DNA of 25,123 bases from JBGTCY01 sp041748615 (GTDB taxonomy: Bacteria; Bacteroidota; Bacteroidia; Chitinophagales; CAIOSU01): positions 1 through 25,123 of the forward strand of contig JBGTCY010000262.1 of the NCBI GenBank assembly GCA_041748615.1, read 5' to 3'. The notes beneath the pieces were generated by a model. It worked only from the letters and a program-made list of their open reading frames with translations. It searched no databases and was not told where the DNA came from. The position numbers and the translations under genes are program-made. Every line of letters starts with the position of its first letter. The stretch's first letter is position 1. Shown here piece by piece: positions 8,710 through 15,508 of the stretch.

Positions 8710-8955
8710 GATTTTAGATGTTAGATGATAGATTTTAGATGTTAGTATGACATTAGGTCATTTCGCTATCGAACCTGATGAATAGCACTTGAAGAGGTGA
8801 ACAAAGAATTACCTGATTTTAAGACCTTACAGGTTTTTAAAACCTGTAAGGTCTAAGCCTTCGGATTTGAGGATTGAATTAATTAAATATCATAGTTCCG
8901 CTTTTCTAATTTTTCTAAAATCTAATTTCTAATCTACCATCTAACCTTCTAACAT
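8710..8955. repeat. Nested inverted repeat of TTAGATG units
   Basis: The left side has repeated TTTTAGATGTTAGATGATAG units (8710-8745). The right side has their inverted counterparts, CTAATTTCTAATCTACCATC and CTAACCTTCTAACATCTGAC (about 8915-8960). A perfect palindrome sits between them. Degenerate TTAGATG hairpins are dispersed intergenic elements in Bacteroidota. No gene lies in the interval. Confidence 0.5.
8822..8854. repeat. Perfect 33-bp palindrome
   Basis: AGACCTTACAGGTTTT (8822-8837) and its exact reverse complement (8839-8854) are separated by one base. This palindrome type recurs between genes in many Bacteroidota. It lies 118 bp after the thiolase stop, so it could act as a bidirectional terminator or be a mobile palindrome. 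Confidence 0.75.
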
Positions 8956-8970
8956 CTGACTTCAACCCCC

Positions 8971-9708
8971 ATGCGTTTTTTTCTTGAAATCGCTTTCACC
9001 GGAACAAACTACAAAGGCTGGCAACTGCAACCGCGCGCCCGCTCTGTGCAGGCGGAAGTGAACGCGGTGCTCGAAACGCTTTTTTCACAAAAAATAAAAT
9101 CAACCGGATGCGGCAGAACGGATGCCGGAGTGCATGCCCGTCAATTCTATCTTCATTTTGACGCGGAACTACCACCTGTTCATGAGTTTCATTACAAAAT
9201 CAACCGGATGCTGCCGCCTGATATTTCCGTGAAAAGAATTTTTGAAGTGGAGGAAACTGCCCGCGCAAGACAAGACGCGGTGAGCAGAACGTATGAATAT
9301 TTCATCCACTTTAAAAAAGATCCTTTTCTGCATGAACAGAGTTATCATTACCCGTTACCGAAACCCGATTTTGAAATCATGCAGGAAGCGGCTGCTGTTT
9401 TGAAAACTTTTAAGGATTTCAAATCGCTCAGCAAAACGGATAGCGTTGAAAAAACAACTATCTGCAATCTCTTTTTTTCAGAATGGAAAATCGTGAATGA
9501 AAACCGCTGGCGCTATACCATCAGCGCGAATCATTTTCTGCGCGGACAGGTGCGGCTGACCGTGGGCGCGATGCTGATGCTTGGCAACGGTAAAATCAAG
9601 ATGGATGAATTTATTGCAACCATGAAGAAAAAAGGAGTTTTCAAATACAACCATGCCGTTCCCGGATGCGGATTGAGTTTGACAAAAGTGGAATATCCCT
9701 ACATCTAA
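8971..9708 (+). CDS. truA: tRNA pseudouridine(38-40) synthase TruA
   Basis: A 245-aa cytoplasmic tRNA modification enzyme that isomerises uridines 38-40 in the anticodon stem-loop. The N-terminus FFLEIAFTGTNYKGWQLQP and the catalytic motif GRTDAGVHA (nucleophilic Asp51) are diagnostic. The C-terminal half carries the conserved FLRGQVRLTVGAMLMLGNGKI segment of the second lobe. Length is normal for the family (about 245-270). The ATG start begins directly with the first beta strand. The gene converges with the long CHU_C gene with only 5 bp between stops, so no dedicated terminator fits between them. Confidence 0.95.
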   Translation: MRFFLEIAFTGTNYKGWQLQPRARSVQAEVNAVLETLFSQKIKSTGCGRTDAGVHARQFYLHFDAELPPVHEFHYKINRMLPPDISVKRIFEVEETARARQDAVSRTYEYFIHFKKDPFLHEQSYHYPLPKPDFEIMQEAAAVLKTFKDFKSLSKTDSVEKTTICNLFFSEWKIVNENRWRYTISANHFLRGQVRLTVGAMLMLGNGKIKMDEFIATMKKKGVFKYNHAVPGCGLSLTKVEYPYI

Positions 9709-9713
9709 TAATC

Positions 9714-12700
9714 TCAGCGCAGGAGCGTCACTGCGCCCTGCAAATTTTTCACACTGCCGTCAATCAGTTCCACCACGGAATAATAGACAAAAGTGCCCAT
9801 CGGCTGTTCATTGCCTTTGTAGGTGCCATCCCACGGAACCGGAGCATCATGGATTAATTGTCCCCAGCGATTATAAATTCTGAATTCCTTGACAGCCGCG
9901 GTGTTTTCGTCATAGATAATAAAGAATAAATCATTCTGTCCGTCACCGTTGGGGGTAAACGCGTCAGGCGCTTTGGGTTCGATGATGGAAGGAACAACTG
10001 TAATTCTGATAGTGTCCGTGCCGGAACATTCAGCCGGGTCATAAAATACCACCGTGTAAGTGATGGTGGAATCAGGCGTAGAAACCGGATTTTGAATTCC
10101 GTCATCATTCAAAAAATCTGACGGAGTCCAAAAATAATTGCCTTGCACGCCACCCGCCACTGTCGCATTCAGTTGCACACTCAAACCGACAACAATCGTT
10201 GTATCATTGCCCGCATTCACCACCGGAAAATCGCGTGCCGTCACTTCCACTGAAGCCGAGGCTTCACATCCAAAAGCGTCCGTCACCGTCACGGAATAAT
10301 TACCGGATTCCCAAACGGTGAGCGTTTCCAACGAAGTGCCATCGCTCCATAAATAACTCACCCACTCGCCTGCATAGACTTCAGCGGTATCTCCCGCGCA
10401 AAATTCAAACGTATCATCAAACTGAAACTCCAACGGTTCAGGGCTGTCAATCGAAATGCTGACAACATTTTCACAACCGAGCGCGTCCGTGATGCTGATT
10501 GAATAAGCGTCCGCGCAAAGGTCGTTGCGAACCGCGCCCTGTGCTCCGTCTGACCAGTTGTAGGTGAAAGGCGGAAAACCATTGTTGATTTGAAAACTGC
10601 CCTGACCGTTGCATAACCCGAAACAAGTCGCGTCCGTCTGAACAGTTGTAGTGGTCATCTGACAGCAAATAGGTCCTCCCAAAATTGTAACCACCGCGAT
10701 GTTGGTACATTGAGCGCCATCGGTCACCGTCACGGTGTAGCTGCCCGGTGCAAGTCCGGTAATGGTTTGCCCGGATTGCCCGTTGCTCCATTGGAAAGTC
10801 AGGTTGCTGCCGGAAGCAAAAACGGAAGCTGTTCCGTCATTGGCAAATCTGCACGATTCATTGGTTTGAGCAACACTGTCAATCGAAGGTGCATCCACCG
10901 AAGTGAGGATGAAAGTCGTGTCTTTCACGCAATGTACGACATCGGTAATCGTGACGCCATATACTCCGGCTGCAAGATTGGACACATTTTGTGTTGAAGC
11001 GCCATTGCTCCATTGAAATAAATAATTGCCGGAACCATTGCTTACGTTTACATTAATAACGCCATCATTTCCCCCGCAAGAAGGATTGGTAAGTGTCGCG
11101 GTAATGATTAATTCCGTTGAATCCACCGTCACATTTACATTGTCTGAGTTGGTTACACATCCTGCCCTGTCAGATGCAATCAGTGTGTAAGTGATGTCAC
11201 CGGGCGGACAAACAGTTGGCGAAAGTGAGTTGGTATCGCTCAATCCGGTGACGGGTTGCCACACGAAATTGGCCGGTTCGCTGATTTCAGGGTCGTCAAA
11301 GGAAATATTCCAGCCGTTAAAAAATCCAAACGGAGGGATGGCAGTGCCGGAAGAAAAATCGAAAGTGCCGGAAAATTCCAACGTCCACAATCCGTTCGCG
11401 TCACAGCCGCTCAAATTTGTGAAGGGTTGAACGGGTTGCCAGTTTCCGGTGTAAGGAGGAGTGCCGTTTGCAATCGGTGTGGCGGACACTAAATCAAAAC
11501 AGGCATTCGATAATTGAACGCCTGTCACATCTCCCGCATTTGCCAGAATAATTTTTGTTCCGGAAGGACAATACAAAGCGATTTCGAAAGAAGATAAATC
11601 CCCGATGATTAAACCGACATCTTCAATACAAACGCTGGTCAACTCGCCATCCTGCAAGATGATGGTATTCAAGTCAGCAATGTTGATGTTCATGGCGAGC
11701 GTGCCGGTGAACACTGCCGGACAGTTTTGTAAAAAAGGAACTGAAGTGCCGTCCGCACAAGTACATCCGTTAAAATCGAGACAGGGAAACAACAAGCCGG
11801 GAATATCATTCGGGTCAGGCAAACCCACCAAAGGCGTCACTTCGCCATTTCTGTAAGTGGGAGTTTTTGCCGGTTTCTTAATCACTTTCGCGGTTGCGTT
11901 CAAAGTGGCGCATGAACCCTCGCACACGCGCACGTCATCACCCGCATCCACCTCTACCACAGGGTCCACCACTGTGATTCTCACCGAATCGCGGCAGGTA
12001 AAATTTCCGTTGGTCATGATGACCACATAGTCTGTTGTCTCTCTCGGACAAACCGGGGTTGGATTTTCGCCTCCGCTGTTGCCGGTGCCCAAATTAAATC
12101 CATCATGCTGCCAAATAATTTCATAAGTCGGGTCATTAAAATAAATCACCACATTGTCCATGCCCCAATGGTCATAATCATTGCCGGAGTCATTGTCCTG
12201 GAACCAGCGAATCTGCACATCACTTGCAATAGCATCCGGTGGCAATTGAAAACACCAGTTGTTCCAATTGGTGAGCAACGGGTCAGAGCCGCCATTCGGG
12301 TCAAAATAATGAATGGTCACCCACTGTCCACCGCTCAGGCGATATTGCACATAAACTCCTTCATCCGGCTCATCCGGTCCTTCGCAGGGCGCGTCAGCAG
12401 CGCTGCCGGTTTGCGTGGCGAACTGCAAATCAAAACAAACTGTCACCCCGCTGGTGGCGGTACTGAAATCATAAGGTAATGTTTCCAAACTTCTCGGCAC
12501 TGCCGAAGTGTTGCCCATCCAGATATGCGTGGTGCCGTCAACCCCGTTGGGACTGCAAGGATTATCAAACCGCGCCTGTTGGGTAAATGCCCAACCGGAA
12601 GGCGCACCGGTGTTAAAATCTTCAGAAAAAACCTGGAGTCCCTGCCCGCGCCCGAAAGCGCTCAACACCGCACAATCTCCGCAGATAATTTCTTCCGGCA

Positions 12701-12785
12701 CAGCCGAAAGCGTGACCGTACACTGGGCAAACACATTTTCTGAAAATAAAAAAGCGAAGCATACAAAGGCAATCTTCCTGAACAT
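9714..12785 (-). CDS. SprB-repeat cell-surface protein with type B (CHU_C) sorting domain
   Basis: A 1023-aa secreted multidomain adhesin-like protein. In order: signal peptide (MFRKIAFVCFAFLFSENVFAQ); a Cys-containing N-terminal beta domain to about 240; a proprotein-convertase P-domain-like jelly roll at about 365-510 (SSFEIALYCPSGTKIILAN ... GLWTLEFSGTF); three SprB-type repeats at about 565-790, each with a YxFQWSNG or YNWSDG core and GxYxVTITD; a PKD-like segment at about 865-940; and the CHU_C domain at the end (PDAFTPNGDGQNDLF, FRIYNRWGQLI, WDGTYKG, GTFVYYSV). CHU_C domains mediate T9SS export and surface attachment. SprB repeats occur in the gliding adhesin of Flavobacterium. Motility, adhesion or ligand binding by this protein is inference. 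The upstream gene on the same strand ends 56 bp away, so co-transcription is possible. Confidence 0.88.
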   Translation of the reverse strand: MFRKIAFVCFAFLFSENVFAQCTVTLSAVPEEIICGDCAVLSAFGRGQGLQVFSEDFNTGAPSGWAFTQQARFDNPCSPNGVDGTTHIWMGNTSAVPRSLETLPYDFSTATSGVTVCFDLQFATQTGSAADAPCEGPDEPDEGVYVQYRLSGGQWVTIHYFDPNGGSDPLLTNWNNWCFQLPPDAIASDVQIRWFQDNDSGNDYDHWGMDNVVIYFNDPTYEIIWQHDGFNLGTGNSGGENPTPVCPRETTDYVVIMTNGNFTCRDSVRITVVDPVVEVDAGDDVRVCEGSCATLNATAKVIKKPAKTPTYRNGEVTPLVGLPDPNDIPGLLFPCLDFNGCTCADGTSVPFLQNCPAVFTGTLAMNINIADLNTIILQDGELTSVCIEDVGLIIGDLSSFEIALYCPSGTKIILANAGDVTGVQLSNACFDLVSATPIANGTPPYTGNWQPVQPFTNLSGCDANGLWTLEFSGTFDFSSGTAIPPFGFFNGWNISFDDPEISEPANFVWQPVTGLSDTNSLSPTVCPPGDITYTLIASDRAGCVTNSDNVNVTVDSTELIITATLTNPSCGGNDGVINVNVSNGSGNYLFQWSNGASTQNVSNLAAGVYGVTITDVVHCVKDTTFILTSVDAPSIDSVAQTNESCRFANDGTASVFASGSNLTFQWSNGQSGQTITGLAPGSYTVTVTDGAQCTNIAVVTILGGPICCQMTTTTVQTDATCFGLCNGQGSFQINNGFPPFTYNWSDGAQGAVRNDLCADAYSISITDALGCENVVSISIDSPEPLEFQFDDTFEFCAGDTAEVYAGEWVSYLWSDGTSLETLTVWESGNYSVTVTDAFGCEASASVEVTARDFPVVNAGNDTTIVVGLSVQLNATVAGGVQGNYFWTPSDFLNDDGIQNPVSTPDSTITYTVVFYDPAECSGTDTIRITVVPSIIEPKAPDAFTPNGDGQNDLFFIIYDENTAAVKEFRIYNRWGQLIHDAPVPWDGTYKGNEQPMGTFVYYSVVELIDGSVKNLQGAVTLLR

Positions 12786-12841
12786 GTTCTTAAGTTTAGT
12801 GAATGGTTCAAAACGAATTAAACCGAAAAAAATGAAGCGGT

Positions 12842-13267
12842 TTATTTTTCCCCCGCCTTAAAAACCTGGATATTTTTAAGTTCGAATCGGGAAAGTTTTG
12901 AGGCTTCCTGTTTCAGCATTTTATCAAAAATATAATACGCCCTGCTCAGTTTTTCCTCGCAGTTGGGCGTGAGGGTTTGTTGCGGAGTCAGCCGCACGAT
13001 ATGGCGGTTTTCAGGCGTATCCTCACAGTTGATGCAACGGTCGCCAAACCATTGTTCTTTATTAAAAGTAATCGTGAGCGTCTGCGCGGTCTTGTTCACA
13101 AACTGAAAAAATATCAACCGCTTATGCACGTCATTCGCGTGGTCATGACAATCTTCAGCGCGGTAATTTATTTCTAAATCATCCGATTGAAAATAATTCT
13201 TCCAGCCTTCCTGGCTGAACGCGCCCGAAAAAACAAACGTAAATAAAAGAATGATACAGCTTTTCAT
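12842..13267 (-). CDS. Small secreted protein of unknown function
   Basis: A 141-aa protein I do not recognise. Starting at ATG 13267 it has a clean signal peptide (MKSCIILLFTFVFSGAFSQ, cut before EGWKNY); the frame continues 13 codons upstream, but that extension would bury the signal. The mature part contains four Cys: one in EDCHDHAND, two in the CINCEDTPENRH (CxxC) motif and one in TPNCEEKL. It also has a predicted beta segment, KRLIFFQFVNKTAQTLTITF. Disulfide bonding or metal binding in the periplasm is plausible but unproven. It lies upstream of the long SprB/CHU_C gene on the same strand with a 56-bp gap and may be co-transcribed with it. Confidence 0.75.
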   Translation of the reverse strand: MKSCIILLFTFVFSGAFSQEGWKNYFQSDDLEINYRAEDCHDHANDVHKRLIFFQFVNKTAQTLTITFNKEQWFGDRCINCEDTPENRHIVRLTPQQTLTPNCEEKLSRAYYIFDKMLKQEASKLSRFELKNIQVFKAGEK

Positions 13268-13741
13268 GTGATGGGTTTTAATTATTTCAGCCCGTGAAAA
13301 TAACAAATTATCAGGAAAGCGGTTGATTTTTCACAATGGGGTACAGGACCTATTGCATTCCTGTGTCATTCTCCGAGTATCGGAGCATCCCCTGAAATAA
13401 AGTGTCGAACCAAATTTGCTTTGCCCTTGTCGCCCGCCCCTCGCCCTTCGTCCCTTCCTAAACGATGGACTTTTTGCGCTCTTTTCATTCGTCTATGCCT
13501 TGCTTTGATTTGTAGCGTTGCGCGATTGAGGCGCGTTACCTTCGCGCAGGGAAAAAGAGTTTCCGGTTAACCACTGTCTGGATTTCCCTTCAGATACTTT
13601 TTTTATGGAACTAAAGCCAGGTGGTAACGGGGCATTTAAACCCCCGATTAATCGCATTAGTCAGTCAATCATGTAAAAATCAAATCACACTCTCTACACT
13701 TAAAATATAACCCAACAAAAATTCAATATCAAAAAAGTTGA

Positions 13742-13761
13742 AACCACATTATAATATGATT
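13742..13761. promoter_or_regulatory. Operator-like site 1 upstream of hipB
   Basis: AACCACA-TTATAA-TATGATT is an imperfect 7-6-7 inverted repeat. It shares half-sites and centre with the two sites nearer the gene. It lies about 110 bp upstream of the hipB start and may be an auxiliary binding site. Confidence 0.4.
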
Positions 13762-13795
13762 CAGCAGCTATTGAACTTTCGTTTTTCACCTAAAT

Positions 13796-13815
13796 AATCA
13801 CACTATACTGTGATT
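13796..13815. promoter_or_regulatory. Operator-like site 2 upstream of hipB
   Basis: AATCACA-CTATAC-TGTGATT has perfect 7-bp arms around a 6-bp centre. It ends 3 bp before the -33 element of the predicted hipB promoter. This is the position expected for an autoregulatory HipB operator. Confidence 0.6.
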
Positions 13816-13818
13816 TAG

Positions 13819-13850
13819 TTTGTAAAATTGAAAAATAAAACCTACTTTTA
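13819..13850 (+). promoter_or_regulatory. Predicted hipBST promoter
   Basis: TTTG (13819-13822), 20 nt, then TACTTTTA (13843-13850), which matches seven of the eight positions of TAnnTTTG. Transcription would start near 13857, within or just before operator-like site 3, giving a short leader of about 13 nt before ATG 13870. Confidence 0.45.
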
Positions 13851-13857
13851 CCTATAA

Positions 13858-13878
13858 AATCACATTATAATGTTAGTT
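13858..13878. promoter_or_regulatory. Operator-like site 3 overlapping the hipB start codon
   Basis: AATCACA-TTATAA-TGTTAGTT is an imperfect copy of site 2 with a perfect 12-bp core, ACATTATAATGT. The hipB ATG lies inside it. Binding here would block initiation from the predicted promoter just upstream. Confidence 0.5.
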
Positions 13879-14085
13879 AAGCAACTGGGCGAGTCTATAA
13901 AAAACCGGAGAAAAGAGTTGCGGATTACTCAACCACACTTAGCCGAACTGGCAAAAGTGAGCACCAATACATTATACAAGCTGGAACGGGGACAAGGCAA
14001 TCCCTCATTGGAGGTGTTGAACAAACTTGCGGAAGTGCTGGGAATGGAAGTCTTTCTTGATGTTAAAAAACCATCGGGTAAATGA
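13870..14085 (+). CDS. hipB: HipB-like XRE-family DNA-binding antitoxin component
   Basis: A 71-aa Cro/C1-type helix-turn-helix protein. Residues 6-60 form the five-helix fold, with ITQPHLAELAKVSTNTLYKLERGQGNPSL covering the helix-turn-helix and following helices. The remainder, GMEVFLDVKKPSGK, is the short beta-strand tail by which HipB proteins dimerise. It is expected to repress its own operon at the palindromes upstream. Its stop codon overlaps the next start as ATGA (14082-14085), implying translational coupling. In HipBST systems HipB lacks the primary neutralising role of classical HipB and instead augments inhibition of the kinase by HipS. That role is transferred here from the E. coli O127 system. 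Confidence 0.85.
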   Translation: MLVKQLGESIKNRRKELRITQPHLAELAKVSTNTLYKLERGQGNPSLEVLNKLAEVLGMEVFLDVKKPSGK

Positions 14086-14411
14086 GAGCAATTGAAATAT
14101 ACCGCAACGGAATTTTAGCCGGAACACTGACAGAAATAAATCGTCAGCATTTTGTATTCAGGTATGATGACAATTATTTCAATGACACAAGCAAACCGGC
14201 TATCAGTTTAACGCTCCCAAAAAACCAACAGGAATTCAGCAGCAAATTTTTCTTTCCGTTTTTCAGTAACATGATAGCGGAGGGTGAAAACAAAAAATTA
14301 CAAAGCCGCCTTTTGAAAATTGATGAGAGCGACCAATTTGGACTACTCATGTCAACCGGCACTGCCGATACGATTGGAAATATAACAGTGAGAAAAATAG
14401 AGAACGAATGA
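14082..14411 (+). CDS. hipS: HipS-like small antitoxin (HipA N-terminal subdomain protein)
   Basis: A 109-aa stand-alone version of the HipA N-subdomain 1 (Couple_hipA). It begins IEIYRNGILAGTLTEI and contains ISLTLPKNQQEF and FFPFFSNMIAEGENK. It ends with the segment DQFGLLMSTGTADTIGNITV that in full-length HipA precedes the kinase core. In the characterised E. coli O127 HipBST system this separate domain is the antitoxin that holds the kinase HipT inactive. Overlaps of ATGA with hipB upstream and hipT downstream (14408-14411) show a tight three-gene operon. No kinase residues are present, as expected. Confidence 0.82.
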   Translation: MRAIEIYRNGILAGTLTEINRQHFVFRYDDNYFNDTSKPAISLTLPKNQQEFSSKFFFPFFSNMIAEGENKKLQSRLLKIDESDQFGLLMSTGTADTIGNITVRKIENE

Positions 14412-15415
14412 GTTTGCCCGTAGTAAAATATTGCCCGGGCACGTTGGCGGAGGGATTTGAAACATACAGCCCTTCCTGTCTTCGCAAATTGTTTGATGGC
14501 AAATCAGTCAGCCATTTTCTAACGATGCCTTCACCACACAAGGATGAAAATACTCTTGCGGAATTTTTGGAGAACATGAAACGGATTTCAATATCAGGTT
14601 TTCAAACCAAGATTAGTATGGCGTTGGATAAAAATGTATTACGGCTGACAAGGGAAGGAGAACAGGGCACTCATCTATTAAAGCCTATCCCAGCATTGCT
14701 GAAAAAAAGCGGAGAAGTTCCGGCAAATGAACATCTGACCATGCAAATTGCAAATCAGGTTTATGGAATCAATACGGCAGAAAACGCTTTAATCTTTTTT
14801 AAAAGTGGCGAACCTGCCTACATCACCAAACGGTTTGATGTAAAAGATCTAAAAGGAAAATTGAAATGGGGACAGGAAGATTTTGCATCGCTTGCCGGCA
14901 AAACAACTTTGCAATCAAATGAAAAATATGAATCCAGCTACGAAGAGGCAGCAATGCTGCTGCAAAAATATGTACCGGCATGGCGGGTTGAAATAGAGAA
15001 ATATTTTTCTTTAGTGGTTTTCAATTTCGTGTTTTCAAATGGTGACGCGCATTTAAAAAACTTTTCGCTGCTTGAATCCACGAAAGGCGATTACCTGCTG
15101 AGTCCCGCTTATGATTTGATAAACACAAGACTGCATGTAGACGACACGGATTTTGCTTTGGATAAAGGTTTATTTGCCGATGGTTTTAAAAGTGAACAAT
15201 ACAAAAAAAGCGGACATCCTTCTAAAAACGATTTTTTGGAATTCGCCAAAAGAATCGGTGTTGCGGAAGGCAGAGGTGAAAAGTTGTTGAATCCGTTTTT
15301 AGAAAAGCAATCCTTTGTGGAGACTTTGGTGAGCCGTTCCTTTTTAAGTGATACCAACAAAAAAACGTATTTACTGATGTATCACATAAAACGAAATTAT
15401 CTCACTGCTGGTTAA
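14408..15415 (+). CDS. hipT: HipT-like serine/threonine kinase toxin
   Basis: A 335-aa HipA-fold kinase lacking the N-terminal subdomain, which is supplied by the preceding gene. The Gly-rich loop region reads RISISGFQTKIS, with Ser-Ile-Ser at 61-63 matching in position and sequence the autophosphorylated S-I-S of E. coli HipT (57-59). A probable ATP-binding Lys92 lies in HLLKP, the catalytic Asp213 and Asn218 in SNGDAHLKNFS, and the metal-binding Asp236 in SPAYDL. HipT from E. coli phosphorylates tryptophanyl-tRNA synthetase, and the same target is a reasonable but untested guess here. All catalytic residues look intact, so the toxin is probably active and in need of control. An imperfect hairpin follows the gene. 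Confidence 0.85.
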   Translation: MSLPVVKYCPGTLAEGFETYSPSCLRKLFDGKSVSHFLTMPSPHKDENTLAEFLENMKRISISGFQTKISMALDKNVLRLTREGEQGTHLLKPIPALLKKSGEVPANEHLTMQIANQVYGINTAENALIFFKSGEPAYITKRFDVKDLKGKLKWGQEDFASLAGKTTLQSNEKYESSYEEAAMLLQKYVPAWRVEIEKYFSLVVFNFVFSNGDAHLKNFSLLESTKGDYLLSPAYDLINTRLHVDDTDFALDKGLFADGFKSEQYKKSGHPSKNDFLEFAKRIGVAEGRGEKLLNPFLEKQSFVETLVSRSFLSDTNKKTYLLMYHIKRNYLTAG

Positions 15416-15439
15416 CCGTTGATGATTGAATTGTTTTTT

Positions 15440-15489
15440 GGTGCTTAAAAAAATGACAACTTGTTAGTAAGTTCTATTTTATAAGCACC
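15440..15489. terminator. Two-stem inverted repeat after hipT
   Basis: The outer arms GGTGCTTA (15440-15447) and TAAGCACC (15482-15489) are perfectly complementary. An inner pair AACTT/AAGTT (15458-15462, 15469-15473) can stack on them. TAATTTTAG follows. It sits between hipT and the ABC exporter gene and is a plausible weak terminator separating the operons. Confidence 0.35.
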
Positions 15490-15508
15490 TAATTTTAGCA
15501 ATCCTTCC

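Larger units (their letters stand above)
13268..13869. other. Long intergenic region upstream of hipB
   Basis: No credible gene. The left part, about 13340-13620, is relatively GC-rich and carries a small hairpin (CTCCGA-GTA-TCGGAG, 13371-13385); it resembles decayed or repeat-derived sequence that I cannot identify. A 23-codon frame at 13605 is not supported. The right 130 bp are strongly AT-rich and hold the hipB promoter and operator-like sites listed separately. Confidence 0.55.

Noticed and set aside
12508..12861. 117-aa plus-strand open frame opposite the SprB/CHU_C gene start
   Set aside because: It covers the signal peptide and N-terminal domain of the real gene on the other strand; no motif or signal of its own.
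13605..13676. 23-codon ATG frame (MELKPGGNGAFKPPINRI...)
   Set aside because: Very short, no coupling to a neighbour and no recognisable feature in a region with repeat-like sequence.
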